A DNA stretch of 64,000 nucleotides from Trichococcus shcherbakoviae (lineage in GTDB: Bacteria; Bacillota; Bacilli; Lactobacillales; Aerococcaceae), in assembly GCF_963666195.1 (NCBI RefSeq), contig NZ_OY762653.1, positions 930,001 to 994,000 on the forward strand, given 5' to 3'. How positions within the stretch are numbered: the stretch's first letter is position 1; the number at the start of each line of letters is the position of its first letter. The notes under the pieces were generated by a model. The model worked only from the letters and a program-made list of their open reading frames with translations. It had not been told where the DNA came from and made no database searches. Positions 20,078-31,423 of the stretch are shown here, piece after piece. A program made the position numbers and the translations under genes.

Positions 20078-20716
20078 TTATTTGTTTGCAGCTTTGCGAG
20101 CTACTTTGATTTCGATTAATGATTTTTTAGAACCAGGTACGTTACCTTTGATCAGGATAACGTTTTTCTCAACGTCAACCATAACGACTTCAAGGTTTTG
20201 GATAGTAACGCGGTCGTTACCCATACGTCCTGCTAATTTTTTACCTTTGAATACGCGGGATGGGAATGAAGCAGCACCCATTGAACCCGGACGACGATGG
20301 TAACGAGATCCGTGGGCCATTGGCCCGCGGCTTTGTCCGTGACGTTTGATTACGCCTTGGAAGCCATGTCCTTTAGTGGTACCAGTAACATCAACAATGT
20401 CGCCGGCTTCAAAGATATCAACTTTGATTTCTTTTCCTACTTCGTATTCTCCTAGCTCAACATTGTTAAATTCACGAATGAAGCGCTTAGGAGCAGTTTT
20501 TGCTTTTGCTGCATGACCCTTAGCAGGTTTGTTTGACAATACTTCACGCATTTCTTGGTAGCCTAGTTGTACCGCTTCGTAGCCGTCCGTTTCGTTGGTT
20601 TTAACTTGTAAAACAACGTTTGGAGTAGCTTCGATAACTGTAACTGGTACTAACTCACCGTTTGCAGTAAAGAATTGAGTCATTCCTACTTTTTTGCCTA
20701 AGATTCCTTTGGTCAT
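20078..20716 (-). CDS. rplC: 50S ribosomal protein L3
   Basis: L3 is an assembly initiator reaching the peptidyl-transferase centre. The 212-residue protein begins [20 protein letters not shown] and has the central [20 protein letters not shown] loop. GGAGGTG precedes the ATG. Confidence 0.97.
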   Translation of the reverse strand: MTKGILGKKVGMTQFFTANGELVPVTVIEATPNVVLQVKTNETDGYEAVQLGYQEMREVLSNKPAKGHAAKAKTAPKRFIREFNNVELGEYEVGKEIKVDIFEAGDIVDVTGTTKGHGFQGVIKRHGQSRGPMAHGSRYHRRPGSMGAASFPSRVFKGKKLAGRMGNDRVTIQNLEVVMVDVEKNVILIKGNVPGSKKSLIEIKVARKAANK

Positions 20717-20754
20717 GGTAACACCTCCGTTTGTTTTTTATATGATAGGTTTGA

Positions 20755-21063
20755 TTATAATTTGATTTCGATGTCTACGCCGCTTGGTAAGTCAAGTTTC
20801 ATCAAAGCGTCAACAGTTTTTGTTGTTGGGTTGATGATGTCGATTAGACGTTTGTGTGTAAGCATTTCGAACTGCTCACGAGAATCTTTGTACTTGTGAG
20901 TAGCACGAATCACTGTGTATAGTGATCTTTCAGTCGGCAATGGAATCGGACCAGAAACGGTAGCTCCCGTTCTTTTTGCTGTTTCCACGATTTTATCCGC
21001 TGATTGATCAAGAGCACGGTGTTCATATGCTTTTAAACGAATACGTATTTTTTGTTTTGCCAT
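20755..21063 (-). CDS. rpsJ: 30S ribosomal protein S10
   Basis: S10 is a 30S head protein that also acts as NusE in transcription antitermination. The 102-residue protein begins [20 protein letters not shown] and contains the GPIPLPTE and THKRLIDI blocks. It is the first gene of the long ribosomal operon, behind a leader of about 167 nt. Confidence 0.97.
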   Translation of the reverse strand: MAKQKIRIRLKAYEHRALDQSADKIVETAKRTGATVSGPIPLPTERSLYTVIRATHKYKDSREQFEMLTHKRLIDIINPTTKTVDALMKLDLPSGVDIEIKL

Positions 21064-21230
21064 GTTGTTCCCTCCTTCGTCAGATGTAATTCATAAGACT
21101 AGCTCCACGAAAATTCCCCGGCACACCCGCCGTGACAAAGCGACCGGGTGTGTCGCAACCTCTCGTCTCTAAGCTGCAGTTCCCGAATGAACGGTCCCCA
21201 ATACATTATTCATAACCATGAATGCCGTAC
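21064..21230 (-). promoter_or_regulatory. 5' leader of the S10 operon
   Basis: The leader from the predicted start site to rpsJ is long and structured. CACACCCG and CGGGTGTG form an 8-bp GC-rich stem, with one more imperfect pair, around a loop containing GTCGCTTTGTCACG. Such a leader could be a binding site for a ribosomal protein of the operon. I cannot assign it to a known class. Confidence 0.4.
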
Positions 21231-21236
21231 CAATAT

Positions 21237-21265
21237 ATTATACATAATCCCATTAGTTAAAGCAA
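21237..21265 (-). promoter_or_regulatory. Promoter of the S10-spc-alpha operon
   Basis: TTGCTT (21265-21260) and a perfect TATAAT (21242-21237) are 17 bp apart on the minus strand. Confidence 0.8.
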
Positions 21266-21421
21266 GTCTTTTCTGAAAATAATATTCAGTTTCTGCTATT
21301 ATCCAAATGACTTGTATTGCCTGAGCACTGTGAAGCATTTTGTCCCTTCACTATTATACTGATCTGTAAGAAGAATGCAAGCCCCATGATAATGTTGAAT
21401 ATCCTGACTCGAGAAATGCAA

Positions 21422-21465
21422 CAAAATTAAATAAGGGACCATCTCGAATGAGACAGTCCCTTATT
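21422..21465 (-). terminator. Terminator of the amt-PII gene
   Basis: AATAAGGGAC (21430-21439) and GTCCCTTATT (21456-21465) form a perfect 10-bp stem with an inner TCTC/GAGA pairing. On the minus strand TTATTTAATTTTG follows. It begins immediately after the stop codon of the gene. Confidence 0.85.
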
Positions 21466-21467
21466 GC

Positions 21468-23261
21468 TTATTCGTTTGGATATTCCAAAGCTTTCTTGCC
21501 TTCATCACCTGTGCTGACGCGGATGACGTTTTCTACATTATATATGAAAATTTTTCCATCCCCGATGTTGCCTGTGTACAATGCTTTTCTGGCAACATCG
21601 ACTACTTCTTGGACGGGAACCGTGCTGACGACAACTTCGACACGGATCTTTGGCAGCAGGTCGGCTTCGGTCTCGACGCCCCTATAATAGGTGCTATGCC
21701 CTTTTTGCATGCCGTAGCCGAATACATCGAAAACGGTCATGCCTGTGATGCCGATGCTGTTCAGTGCTTTTTTCAAACCTTCAAATTTACTTTCGTTCGT
21801 GATGATTTCAATTTTGGTGATTTTAGTTTGTGCATCTTGACCGCCTGTTGTTGCGCCGGAGGCTTGGTATTCCACAACAACTGACTTTTTAAGGTCTTCC
21901 AGAGAAACATTCGCGAAGGCCAATTCTTGATCGTTGCTTCCGAAAGTGCGCTCCTGCAATTTTTGGAAAGCCGTTCTCAATTCGCCCGGCACGACAGACG
22001 CAGCTGTATTTGAATAATTGGTATCACTCAAAGCTACGGCGAGACTGCCATATGCTGTTTCGCCATGGAGAGCATAATCCAATCCGATTTCTTCCTCCTC
22101 TGCAGAGACACGCATTGGCATGAATTTACTGATTAGTTTCAACAGTAGATAGGACATGATACCCGCGTATGCAAGCACAGCTAAAATGCTGACAACTTCT
22201 GCAATCAAAAGTGAGGCACTGCCATCTACCAACCCGCCTTCAATGGCAGGATTGATGCTGCTTGATGCGAAGATACCAGTTGCGATTCCACCCCAGATTC
22301 CTCCGATACCATGGCAACCGAATGCATCAAGTGCATCATCATAATCAAATTTCTTCTTCAGAACGGATACGCCGTAGAAGCAGACGATACCGCCGATGAA
22401 ACCGATGGCTAAGGCTGAAACCGGGCTGACGAATCCGGCGCCAGGCGTGATGGAAACCAGACCAGCAACGATTCCGCTGACAAATCCAAGAGCAGTCGGT
22501 TTCTTGTGGATGATCCATTCACAGATAATCCAGCTTATGCCGGCTGTGGCAGCGGCAGTGTTTGTAGTGATGAAGGCATCCAGTGCAATATCGTTGATCG
22601 CCAGAGCGCTTCCGGCGTTGAAGCCAAACCAGCCGAACAACAGAAGGCCGGCGCCGATCATCGTCATCGGAATATTATGCGGCTTGACGGAATCGTGGTT
22701 TTTTCTTTTGCCTAGATAAATGGCTGCTACCAGAGCCGATATACCGGAACTGATATGGATGACGCTCCCGCCAGCAAAGTCGAGTGCACCCAGTTCGCGG
22801 ATCCAACCGCCATTTCCCCAGATCCAGTGGGCAATCGGATCATAGACGAAAGTCGTCCATAAAAGGATGAAGGCAAGGAATGCGGGAAACTTCATGCGTT
22901 CCGCGATGCTTCCTGAAATCAAGGCTGGGGTGATGATTGCGAAAGCCATCTGGAACATCATGAATAGTTGATGCGGAATGGTCGGTGCGTAATCAATAGG
23001 CGTGAAGCCTACACCGTTGAGTAATGTGAAGGACAAATCGCCGAAAAATTTTGAGTCGCCTCCGAATACAAAAGAATATCCGAATAATAGCCATTGGATA
23101 GAAACGATAGCGATGGCAGCATAACTGTGCATCGTCGTGCTGAGGACATTTTTCTTCCGGACCATCCCTCCGTAGAATAGGGATAAAGCCGGCGTCATCA
23201 TCATGACAAGGATTGTTGCGAGGAAGACGAAAGTTGTATCTGCATAATTAATGTTCTCCAT
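21468..23261 (-). CDS. amt: Ammonium channel Amt fused to a C-terminal PII (GlnK-like) domain
   Basis: Residues 1 to about 385 form an Amt/Rh ammonium channel with about eleven hydrophobic helices. The two pore histidines are near residues 169 (GGSVIHIS) and 317 (FGCHGIGG). After a mostly hydrophilic linker (386-477), residues 478-597 match a whole PII protein: KIEIITNESKFEGLKKAL, the T-loop region QKGHSTYYRG, and the PII signature TGNIGDGKIFI (563-573). PII normally is a separate trimer that plugs trimeric Amt; here the regulator is covalently attached. The tyrosine that is uridylylated in enteric PII is a threonine here (about 531), so UTase control is unlikely. A GlnR-like box and an attenuator-like hairpin precede it. 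No separate glnK is adjacent. Confidence 0.93.
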   Translation of the reverse strand: MENINYADTTFVFLATILVMMMTPALSLFYGGMVRKKNVLSTTMHSYAAIAIVSIQWLLFGYSFVFGGDSKFFGDLSFTLLNGVGFTPIDYAPTIPHQLFMMFQMAFAIITPALISGSIAERMKFPAFLAFILLWTTFVYDPIAHWIWGNGGWIRELGALDFAGGSVIHISSGISALVAAIYLGKRKNHDSVKPHNIPMTMIGAGLLLFGWFGFNAGSALAINDIALDAFITTNTAAATAGISWIICEWIIHKKPTALGFVSGIVAGLVSITPGAGFVSPVSALAIGFIGGIVCFYGVSVLKKKFDYDDALDAFGCHGIGGIWGGIATGIFASSSINPAIEGGLVDGSASLLIAEVVSILAVLAYAGIMSYLLLKLISKFMPMRVSAEEEEIGLDYALHGETAYGSLAVALSDTNYSNTAASVVPGELRTAFQKLQERTFGSNDQELAFANVSLEDLKKSVVVEYQASGATTGGQDAQTKITKIEIITNESKFEGLKKALNSIGITGMTVFDVFGYGMQKGHSTYYRGVETEADLLPKIRVEVVVSTVPVQEVVDVARKALYTGNIGDGKIFIYNVENVIRVSTGDEGKKALEYPNE

Positions 23262-23331
23262 ATAGATTCTCCTTTTGCTGATAATTTTTCTGGTGTATTA
23301 CTGCTTTGTGATGTTTCTTACTTTACACCCT

Positions 23332-23372
23332 AAAAAAAAGAAAATCATCAAAATGATGACGACTCGCGTCAT
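23332..23372 (-). promoter_or_regulatory. Attenuator-like overlapping hairpins in the amt leader
   Basis: On the minus strand ATGACG and CGTCAT (23372-23356) form a hairpin. Its second arm overlaps the first arm of a TCATCA/TGATGA hairpin (23359-23345), which is followed by TTTTCTTTTTTTT. The two cannot form together, the usual design of an antiterminator and terminator. The terminator stem has only six weak pairs. Confidence 0.35.
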
Positions 23373-23383
23373 GAAATGTGACA
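23367..23383 (-). promoter_or_regulatory. Candidate GlnR/TnrA box upstream of amt-PII
   Basis: TGTCACATTTCATGACG matches the consensus TGTNANAWWWTMTNACA at 11 of 13 fixed positions, about 105-120 bp before the start. A second, poorer site (TGTGA, 7 bases, TTACG) lies at 23503-23519. GlnR control of amt-glnK is well known in Bacilli. No convincing -10 or -35 was found, so the geometry is open. Confidence 0.4.
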
Positions 23384-23721
23384 TGAACAAGGCGCTCTCG
23401 CGGCTGGAGACTGTGCAAGTTGCCCTACCAGCAATAAAAGGTTAATACGCGCTCAATAAGTGCTGCGAGTACGTCATAAAATCGATTTAATCATGTAAAT
23501 CGCGTAAAGATAGCTCACATGGAATGAAGTCACAACAAAAAATGCTCAAAATTGGGCAATATATCAGCAAAAATACAAGTGTGCCAGCAATGGTTTGATT
23601 CAGTACACCCGGTCGAAAATCCTCTTTCTTCTATATATTATGAACATTAATATGGATAAAGCTGATATGGTAAAAATTCTGGGTTTCTCTCTCCGGCAGC
23701 CCCTTTGCTCCAACTCCAACA
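23384..23721. other. Intergenic region between amt-PII and tuf
   Basis: Apart from the weak second GlnR-like site (23503-23519) I see nothing definite. The plus-strand frame at 23595-23819 runs into two terminator hairpins and has no ribosome binding site, so I do not regard it as a gene. Confidence 0.4.
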
Positions 23722-23748
23722 CAAAAAGACGCTCTATTCAAGAGCGCC
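23722..23748 (-). terminator. Second terminator downstream of tuf
   Basis: GGCGCTCT and AGAGCGTC (23748-23728, one G-U pair) form an 8-bp stem followed by TTTTTG on the minus strand. It backs up the stronger hairpin nearer tuf. Confidence 0.7.
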
Positions 23749-23767
23749 TTCCCATATCGGAATTTTT

Positions 23768-23800
23768 CAAAAAAAAAAAAACGGAAGCCGAGGCTCCCGT
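23768..23800 (-). terminator. Main terminator of the str operon
   Basis: ACGGGAGCC and GGCTTCCGT pair on the minus strand (23800-23781) and are followed by a run of 12 or more T. It begins 27 bp after the tuf stop. Confidence 0.88.
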
Positions 23801-23826
23801 TTTTCGAATTTTATTTTGAAATAAAA

Positions 23827-25014
23827 TTATTTAGTGATTGAAGCTACAACGCCAGCGCCTACTGTACGTCCACCTTCACGAATAGAGAACTTAGTTCCGT
23901 CTTCGATAGCGATTGGGTGGATCAATTCGATAGTCATAGTAACGTTGTCGCCAGGCATTACCATTTCAACGCCTTCTGGTAAGTTACATACGCCTGTAAC
24001 GTCAGTTGTACGGAAATAGAATTGTGGACGGTAGTTAGTGAAGAATGGAGTGTGACGTCCGCCTTCTTCTTTTGAAAGTACATAAATTTCAGCAGTGAAA
24101 GTTGTGTGTGGAGTGATTGAACCTGGTTTAGCCAATACTTGACCACGTTGGATTTGCTCACGTGTAACACCACGTAACAAAGCTCCTACGTTATCGCCAG
24201 CTTCAGCGTAATCCAATAATTTACGGAACATTTCAACACCGGTAACAACTGTTTTCTTAGTTTCTTCAGCAATACCGACGATTTCAACTTCGTCACCAAC
24301 GCGGACTTGTCCACGTTCAACACGGCCTGTAGCAACAGTACCACGTCCAGTGATTGAGAATACGTCCTCGATAGGCATCATGAATGGCTTGTCAGTTTGA
24401 CGAACTGGAGTTGGGATGTATTCGTCAACAGCAGCCATCAATTCCAAGATTTTTTCTTCGTAAGCTGCGTCGCCTTCAAGAGCTCTCAAAGCTGAACCAG
24501 AGATTACAGGAACATCGTCGCCAGGGAAATCGTATTCTGTTAACAGGTCACGAACTTCCATTTCAACTAATTCTAATAATTCTTCATCGTCAACCATGTC
24601 GACTTTGTTCAAGAATACTACGATGTAAGGAACACCAACTTGACGAGACAACAAGATGTGCTCGCGAGTTTGTGGCATTGGACCATCAGCAGCAGAAACT
24701 ACTAAGATAGCTCCGTCCATTTGTGCAGCACCAGTGATCATGTTTTTAACATAGTCAGCATGGCCTGGGCAGTCTACGTGAGCGTAGTGACGAGTTTCAG
24801 TTGAGTATTCAACGTGAGAAGTGTTGATCGTGATACCACGTTCTCTTTCTTCTGGAGCGTTGTCGATTGCAGCATAGTTAGATGCTTCAGCGAACCCTTT
24901 TTTAGCTAAAACTGTTGTGATAGCTGCAGTTAATGTTGTTTTACCATGGTCAACGTGTCCGATTGTACCAACGTTTACATGGGGCTTTGAACGGTCGAAT
25001 TTTACTTTTGCCAT
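23827..25014 (-). CDS. tuf: Elongation factor Tu
   Basis: EF-Tu delivers aminoacyl-tRNA to the ribosome as a GTP complex. The 395-residue protein has the GTPase motifs [15 protein letters not shown] and NKVD, plus the EF-Tu specific RERGITI switch region. It is the last gene of rpsL-rpsG-fusA-tuf. It also has its own good promoter in the 120-bp gap after fusA, as expected for its high expression. Confidence 0.98.
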   Translation of the reverse strand: MAKVKFDRSKPHVNVGTIGHVDHGKTTLTAAITTVLAKKGFAEASNYAAIDNAPEERERGITINTSHVEYSTETRHYAHVDCPGHADYVKNMITGAAQMDGAILVVSAADGPMPQTREHILLSRQVGVPYIVVFLNKVDMVDDEELLELVEMEVRDLLTEYDFPGDDVPVISGSALRALEGDAAYEEKILELMAAVDEYIPTPVRQTDKPFMMPIEDVFSITGRGTVATGRVERGQVRVGDEVEIVGIAEETKKTVVTGVEMFRKLLDYAEAGDNVGALLRGVTREQIQRGQVLAKPGSITPHTTFTAEIYVLSKEEGGRHTPFFTNYRPQFYFRTTDVTGVCNLPEGVEMVMPGDNVTMTIELIHPIAIEDGTKFSIREGGRTVGAGVVASITK

Positions 25015-25081
25015 TTTAAATCATTTCCTCCTCATATTGAGTGCTTATAATTTGTCTAGACTTTAATCGTCTATCGTATAA

Positions 25082-25110
25082 AGTATACCGATTTGTGCTC
25101 GAAAAAGCAA
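25082..25110 (-). promoter_or_regulatory. Promoter of tuf
   Basis: TTGCTT (25110-25105) and TATACT (25087-25082) are 17 bp apart on the minus strand, giving a leader of about 60 nt. This allows tuf to be transcribed apart from fusA. Confidence 0.7.
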
Positions 25111-25134
25111 TATACAAGCTAAGCAACAGCGAGA

Positions 25135-27225
25135 TTACTCTTCGCTATTTTTTCCGCTCTTCTTGATGATTTCTTCTTGAACAGATTTAGGAACAGCTTC
25201 GTAATGATCGAATGTCATTGAAAACGTTCCGCGGCCTTGTGTAGAAGAACGTAAAGTTGTAGCATATCCAAACATTTCTGACAATGGAATGCTGCTCTTA
25301 ACGATTTGTGCGTTACCGCGTGCTTCAGTACCTTCGATACGTCCACGACGAGAACTTACATGACCCATTACATCTCCCAAATAGTCATCAGGAACTGTAA
25401 TTTCTACAGCCATCATTGGTTCAAGGATTGCAGGGTCAGCTTTCTTAGCTGCGTTACGCAAAGCAAGTGAAGCAGCAACTTTAAATGCTGTTTCAGATGA
25501 ATCGACATCATGGTAAGAACCATCATACAATTTAGCTTTAACGTCAACTAAAGGATAACCAGCCAACACACCGTTTTCCATTGCGTCTCTTAAACCAGCT
25601 TCAACTGCAGGGATGTATTCACGAGGAACAACCCCACCGACGATAGCATTTTCAAACTCAAAGCCTTTTCCTTCTTCATTAGGAGTAAATTCAACCCATA
25701 CGTGACCGAATTGACCTTTACCACCTGATTGACGAACGAATTTACCTTCAGATTGAACTGATTGACGGAATGTTTCACGGTAAGATACTTGAGGAGCACC
25801 TACTGTAGCTTCAACTTTGAACTCACGTCTCATACGGTCAACGATGATGTCCAAGTGCAACTCACCCATACCAGCGATGATCGTTTGACCAGTCTCTGGG
25901 TTAGTGGAAGCACGGAAAGTAGGATCTTCTTCAGAAAGTTTCTGTAGCGCGATACCCATTTTATCTTGGTCAGCTTTTGATTTAGGCTCAATAGCAACTT
26001 CGATAACTGGTTCCGGGAAAATCATGGATTCAAGGATTACTTGTTTCTTTTCATCACACAAAGTGTCGCCTGTAGTTGTATCTTTCAAACCAACTGCAGC
26101 AGCGATATCTCCAGCAAATACTTCTGGGATTTCGTTACGGTGGTTAGCGTGCATCTGTAGGATACGGCCTACACGTTCGCGTTTGCCTTTAGTGGCATTC
26201 TGAACGTAAGAACCACTTTGTAGAGTACCAGCATATACGCGGAAGAATGTCAGACGGCCTACAAACGGGTCAGTCATAACTTTAAATGCTAAGGCTGCAA
26301 ATGGCGCTTCGTCGCTTGCAGGAACAGCGATTTGTTCTTCAGTATCTACGTCAGTACCTGTGATGGCAGCAACATCCAATGGTGATGGAAGGTAGTCAAT
26401 AACTGCGTCAAGCAATAATTGAACGCCTTTATTTTTGAAAGCAGAACCGCAAAGCATCGGGAAAAATTCTACATTACATGTAGCAGTACGAATACCTTGT
26501 TTCAATTCTTCTTTCGTAATTTCTTCACCATCAAGATATTTTTCCATCAAAGCTTCATCAGTTTCAGCAACAGCTTCAACTAATTTAGTGTGCCATTCTT
26601 CAGCCGTTTCAAGATATTCCGCAGGGATATCTTCTTCATGGTATTCAGTACCTTCATCGTTGTCATAGATTTCAGCCTTCATTTCGACTAAATCGATGAT
26701 ACCTTTGAATGTATCTTCAGAACCAATCGGTAATTGAATCGGATGCGCATTAGCATTCAGACGGTCATGGAGAGTTCCTAAAGAATATAAGAAATCTGCA
26801 CCCATTTTGTCCATTTTGTTAGCGAATATAATACGAGGAACACCATAAGTTGTAGCTTGACGCCAAACTGTTTCAGTTTGAGGTTCTACGCCTGATTGTG
26901 CATCAAGTAAAGCGACAGCGCCATCCAATACACGTAGGGAACGTTCAACTTCAATAGTGAAGTCCACGTGTCCGGGAGTATCGATGATGTTAACGCGATA
27001 CCCTTTCCATTGTGCAGTAGTAGCAGCTGAAGTGATGGTAATACCACGTTCTTGTTCTTGTTCCATCCAGTCCATTTGTGAAGCACCCTCGTGGGTTTCA
27101 CCGATCTTATGGATTTTACCGGTATAGTACAAAATACGTTCAGTTGCCGTTGTTTTACCAGCGTCAATATGAGCCATGATACCGATATTTCTCGTATTAT
27201 GTAGAGAAAATTCTCTTTGTGCCAT
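25135..27225 (-). CDS. fusA: Elongation factor G
   Basis: EF-G drives translocation with GTP hydrolysis. The 696-residue protein has the G-domain motifs [18 protein letters not shown] and NKMDKMGAD, and the C-terminal domains end in a lysine- and glutamate-rich tail. I start at ATG 27225 ([13 protein letters not shown]); a TTG nine bases upstream is possible but sits too near the AGAGGTG site. Two palindromes lie between rpsG and this gene. Confidence 0.97.
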   Translation of the reverse strand: MAQREFSLHNTRNIGIMAHIDAGKTTATERILYYTGKIHKIGETHEGASQMDWMEQEQERGITITSAATTAQWKGYRVNIIDTPGHVDFTIEVERSLRVLDGAVALLDAQSGVEPQTETVWRQATTYGVPRIIFANKMDKMGADFLYSLGTLHDRLNANAHPIQLPIGSEDTFKGIIDLVEMKAEIYDNDEGTEYHEEDIPAEYLETAEEWHTKLVEAVAETDEALMEKYLDGEEITKEELKQGIRTATCNVEFFPMLCGSAFKNKGVQLLLDAVIDYLPSPLDVAAITGTDVDTEEQIAVPASDEAPFAALAFKVMTDPFVGRLTFFRVYAGTLQSGSYVQNATKGKRERVGRILQMHANHRNEIPEVFAGDIAAAVGLKDTTTGDTLCDEKKQVILESMIFPEPVIEVAIEPKSKADQDKMGIALQKLSEEDPTFRASTNPETGQTIIAGMGELHLDIIVDRMRREFKVEATVGAPQVSYRETFRQSVQSEGKFVRQSGGKGQFGHVWVEFTPNEEGKGFEFENAIVGGVVPREYIPAVEAGLRDAMENGVLAGYPLVDVKAKLYDGSYHDVDSSETAFKVAASLALRNAAKKADPAILEPMMAVEITVPDDYLGDVMGHVSSRRGRIEGTEARGNAQIVKSSIPLSEMFGYATTLRSSTQGRGTFSMTFDHYEAVPKSVQEEIIKKSGKNSEE

Positions 27226-27310
27226 CTTCTTCAAACACCTCTCTCTTGTAAAAGTAATTGCAAGTCCATTTTATTAAAAAAATGGTGACTTATACAACCA
27301 TAAAGCAAAT

Positions 27311-27338
27311 TTCTTGCAAGAAAAAATTCTTGCAAGAA
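27311..27338. repeat. Twin 12-bp palindromes between rpsG and fusA
   Basis: The self-complementary sequence TTCTTGCAAGAA occurs twice (27311-27322 and 27327-27338), four bases apart. In RNA the two copies can form a perfect 12-bp stem with a 4-base loop. It begins 4 bp past the rpsG stop. It could be a processing or partial termination site, or a protein operator. Confidence 0.6.
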
Positions 27339-27342
27339 AATT

Positions 27343-27813
27343 TTACCAACGGTAATGAGCGAAAGCTTTGTTAGCTTCTGCCATTTTATGTGTATCTTCA
27401 CGTTTCTTAACTGAAGCACCAGAGTTGTTAGCAGCATCCATAATTTCTTTAGCTAGACGCTCTTCCATAGTATCTTCACCGCGTAGACGAGAGTAGCTTA
27501 CCAACCAACGTAATCCTAAAGCCATACGACGATCTGGACGTACTTCGATAGGAACTTGGTAGTTAGAACCCCCTACACGACGTGCTTTTACTTCTAAAAC
27601 AGGCATGATGTTTTTCATAGCTTGTTCGAAAACTTCCAACGGGTCGTTTCCTGTAGATTCTTTGATCATTTCAAATGCGTTATATAAGATTGTAGCAGCT
27701 TTACCACGTTTTCCATCAACCATGATACGGTTGATTAAACGAGTCACCAATTTTGAATTGTAAATCGGATCTGGCATTACTTCACGTTTTGTAACTGGAC
27801 CTTTACGAGGCAT
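27343..27813 (-). CDS. rpsG: 30S ribosomal protein S7
   Basis: S7 organises the 30S head and the E site. The 156-residue protein begins [20 protein letters not shown] and includes [20 protein letters not shown] and [15 protein letters not shown] at the end. It sits between rpsL and fusA in the str operon. Confidence 0.97.
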   Translation of the reverse strand: MPRKGPVTKREVMPDPIYNSKLVTRLINRIMVDGKRGKAATILYNAFEMIKESTGNDPLEVFEQAMKNIMPVLEVKARRVGGSNYQVPIEVRPDRRMALGLRWLVSYSRLRGEDTMEERLAKEIMDAANNSGASVKKREDTHKMAEANKAFAHYRW

Positions 27814-27858
27814 TCAAATTCCTCCTTCCTTAACTTTTGTTTTTCGTTTATTGTTTAA

Positions 27859-28275
27859 TTATTTTTTCTTAGGTCTCTTAGCTCCGTATTTAGAACGGCT
27901 TTGCATACGGTTGGCTACACCAGCTGTATCAAGAGCGCCACGAACGATATGATAACGTACCCCTGGCAAGTCTTTTACTCGTCCGCCACGGATTAGCACC
28001 ACGCTATGTTCTTGTAGGTTATGTCCGATACCAGGAATGTAAGCTGTAACTTCTAACAAGTTAGACAAACGTACACGAGCGTACTTACGTAACGCTGAGT
28101 TAGGTTTTTTCGGAGTCATTGTACCCACACGAGTACAAACACCACGCTTTTGAGGTGAGTTTGTATTTGTTTGAGATTTCTTGAAGCTATTGTAACCTTT
28201 TCCTAAAGCAGGAGCAGTTGACTTTACAATAGCAGATTTGCGAGGTTTACGCACTAATTGATTGATTGTAGGCAT
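27859..28275 (-). CDS. rpsL: 30S ribosomal protein S12
   Basis: S12 monitors codon-anticodon pairing and is the classical streptomycin-resistance locus. The 138-residue protein contains [39 protein letters not shown] and [11 protein letters not shown]. The lysines of PKKPN and the GRVKDLPG region are in the normal sensitive form. I start at ATG 28275 after AAGGAGGAAAA; the longer frame to 28317 is leader. Confidence 0.97.
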   Translation of the reverse strand: MPTINQLVRKPRKSAIVKSTAPALGKGYNSFKKSQTNTNSPQKRGVCTRVGTMTPKKPNSALRKYARVRLSNLLEVTAYIPGIGHNLQEHSVVLIRGGRVKDLPGVRYHIVRGALDTAGVANRMQSRSKYGAKRPKKK

Positions 28276-28453
28276 TGATTTTCCTCCTTCCTCGATGGGA
28301 TAGCTAGGTCCACACATCCAGGTGGTTCCTTTTTAGTTAAAAAAATAAATAAATCGAATATTTCGACTTACTATTCTTTCTGTGACAATCATACACCAGT
28401 CAGCACGACTGAAAGATATTGTTCAGGAATCTGTGTATAAAATCACCTTATGA

Positions 28454-28482
28454 ATCATAACATGTATAATTCTGTCCGTCAA
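28454..28482 (-). promoter_or_regulatory. Promoter of the str operon
   Basis: TTGACG (28482-28477) and TATGAT (28459-28454) are 17 bp apart, with TGT just before the -10 making it an extended -10. The leader to rpsL is about 170 nt (28276-28447). I see no specific motif in it. Confidence 0.78.
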
Positions 28483-28579
28483 CCATTTGTCTTGTATTAT
28501 TTGTAATATTTTCCGGTTTTTTTCAATTTTTATTATTCGAATACGGGAGCAACTGGAGTAAGCTGCTCCTTAAACATAC

Positions 28580-28608
28580 AAAAGGGCTACCGCAGATTGC
28601 GGCAGCCC
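28580..28608 (-). terminator. Terminator of lysS
   Basis: GGGCTGCCGCA and TGCGGTAGCCC (28608-28584) form an 11-bp stem with one G-U pair, followed by TTTTG on the minus strand, 12 bp after the lysS stop. Confidence 0.85.
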
Positions 28609-28620
28609 CTTACATCCAAG

Positions 28621-30168
<1,548 letters not shown>

Positions 30169-30206
30169 TTAATATTGCCAATAAAAGAGTGAAAAATCAA
30201 GCCGTC

Positions 30207-31235
30207 TTAGCTATTTATTTCGATTTTTTCGGATGTAGGCGCTTCTTTCGAGGCTTCGCGTTCTTCTATTTCAAAAATGAACCGATCCAACAAGTCGACA
30301 ACTTCTTGTTGTCTGGATGCAGACGTGACTGCAGCTTTTGTTTTTGAAGCACGCGGAATGCCTTTCAGGTAATAACCCGCGATGCTGCGGAATTCTTTTA
30401 CAGCGACTGTTTCGCCCTTAAGATCGGTCAATCGGTCCAAGTGCAGTTTTGCAATTTCTAATTTTTCACGCGGGGTCGACTGCGGCAACATCTCTCCGGT
30501 TTCCAGATAGTGGACTGTTTGTTTGATCATCCAAGGGTTGCTCAAGGCAGCCCGGCCGATCATGACACCATCCACGCCTGTTTCGTCCATCATCCGCTTC
30601 GCATCTTCAGGAGTCTTCACATCTCCGTTCCCCAATAATGGGATACGCGTCAAAGCTTGTTTGACTTCCTTGAAGATGTTCCAGTCGGCTTTGCCATCAT
30701 ACATCTGTACGCGTGTGCGGCCGTGCATCGCAACTGCGGCTGCACCAGCGCGTTCTGCAGCCAAAGCATTCTCAACTGCAAAAAGATGATCGGAGTCCCA
30801 ACCGGTCCGCATTTTCACGGTTACAGGCTTATCAACGGCATCCACGACAGCGGAAACCATTTCATAGACTTTGCCCGGATCCAACAACCACTTTGCCCCT
30901 GCTTCCGCCTTGATGACTTTGCTGACGGGGCAGCCCATGTTGATGTCGATGATGGCTGCTTCTGTGTTTTCCGCCACATATTTTGCCGCTTCTACTAATG
31001 TATCCTTGTTGCCGCCCATGATCTGCACGCTCAACGGATACTCATTCGGCTCGATGTGCAGCATCCGCAAAGTCTTCTCGTTGCGGAATTGAATGCCCTT
31101 GTCGCTGATCATCTCGCAGACGACCAAACCGGCGCCCATCTCTTTGACGGTAACACGGAAGGCGGCGTTGCTGATTCCGGCCATCGGTGCGACTGCGACT
31201 GGATTATTGATTTCTATATTGCCAATTTTATACAT
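30207..31235 (-). CDS. dusB: tRNA-dihydrouridine synthase (DusB family)
   Basis: This flavoenzyme reduces uridines in the tRNA D-loop. The 342-residue TIM-barrel protein has VAPMAGISNAAFR, the catalytic cysteine in INMGCPVSKV (Cys near 102), GRTRVQMYDGKADW and GNGDVKTPEDA. Its C-terminal helical part is acidic. Position before lysS is the same as in Bacillus. Confidence 0.95.
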   Translation of the reverse strand: MYKIGNIEINNPVAVAPMAGISNAAFRVTVKEMGAGLVVCEMISDKGIQFRNEKTLRMLHIEPNEYPLSVQIMGGNKDTLVEAAKYVAENTEAAIIDINMGCPVSKVIKAEAGAKWLLDPGKVYEMVSAVVDAVDKPVTVKMRTGWDSDHLFAVENALAAERAGAAAVAMHGRTRVQMYDGKADWNIFKEVKQALTRIPLLGNGDVKTPEDAKRMMDETGVDGVMIGRAALSNPWMIKQTVHYLETGEMLPQSTPREKLEIAKLHLDRLTDLKGETVAVKEFRSIAGYYLKGIPRASKTKAAVTSASRQQEVVDLLDRFIFEIEEREASKEAPTSEKIEINS

Positions 31236-31370
31236 TTTTTACTTCCTTTGTTATTTATTTATGGTGATCCCATCCGTTTGCTGGATGCTCGAAAAACTCT
31301 TGGACCATTCTATCATCTTACAATCAGTAAGAAAAGAAAAATATCTTGCCTGATTGAAGATGACGCGTCA

Positions 31371-31414
31371 ACAATAAGAAGAAGGACAAGCCATCCGATC
31401 GGCCTGTCCTTCTT
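31371..31414 (-). terminator. Terminator of cysK
   Basis: A stem of about 14 bp (31414-31401 with 31392-31379, one G-U pair) is followed by TCTTATTGTTG on the minus strand, 9 bp beyond the cysK stop. The T-tract is interrupted. Confidence 0.7.
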
Positions 31415-31423
31415 ATCCATTTA

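Noticed and set aside
23595-23819. 74-codon plus-strand frame before the tuf terminators
   Set aside because: It reads through both terminator hairpins and the A-tract, with no start signal.
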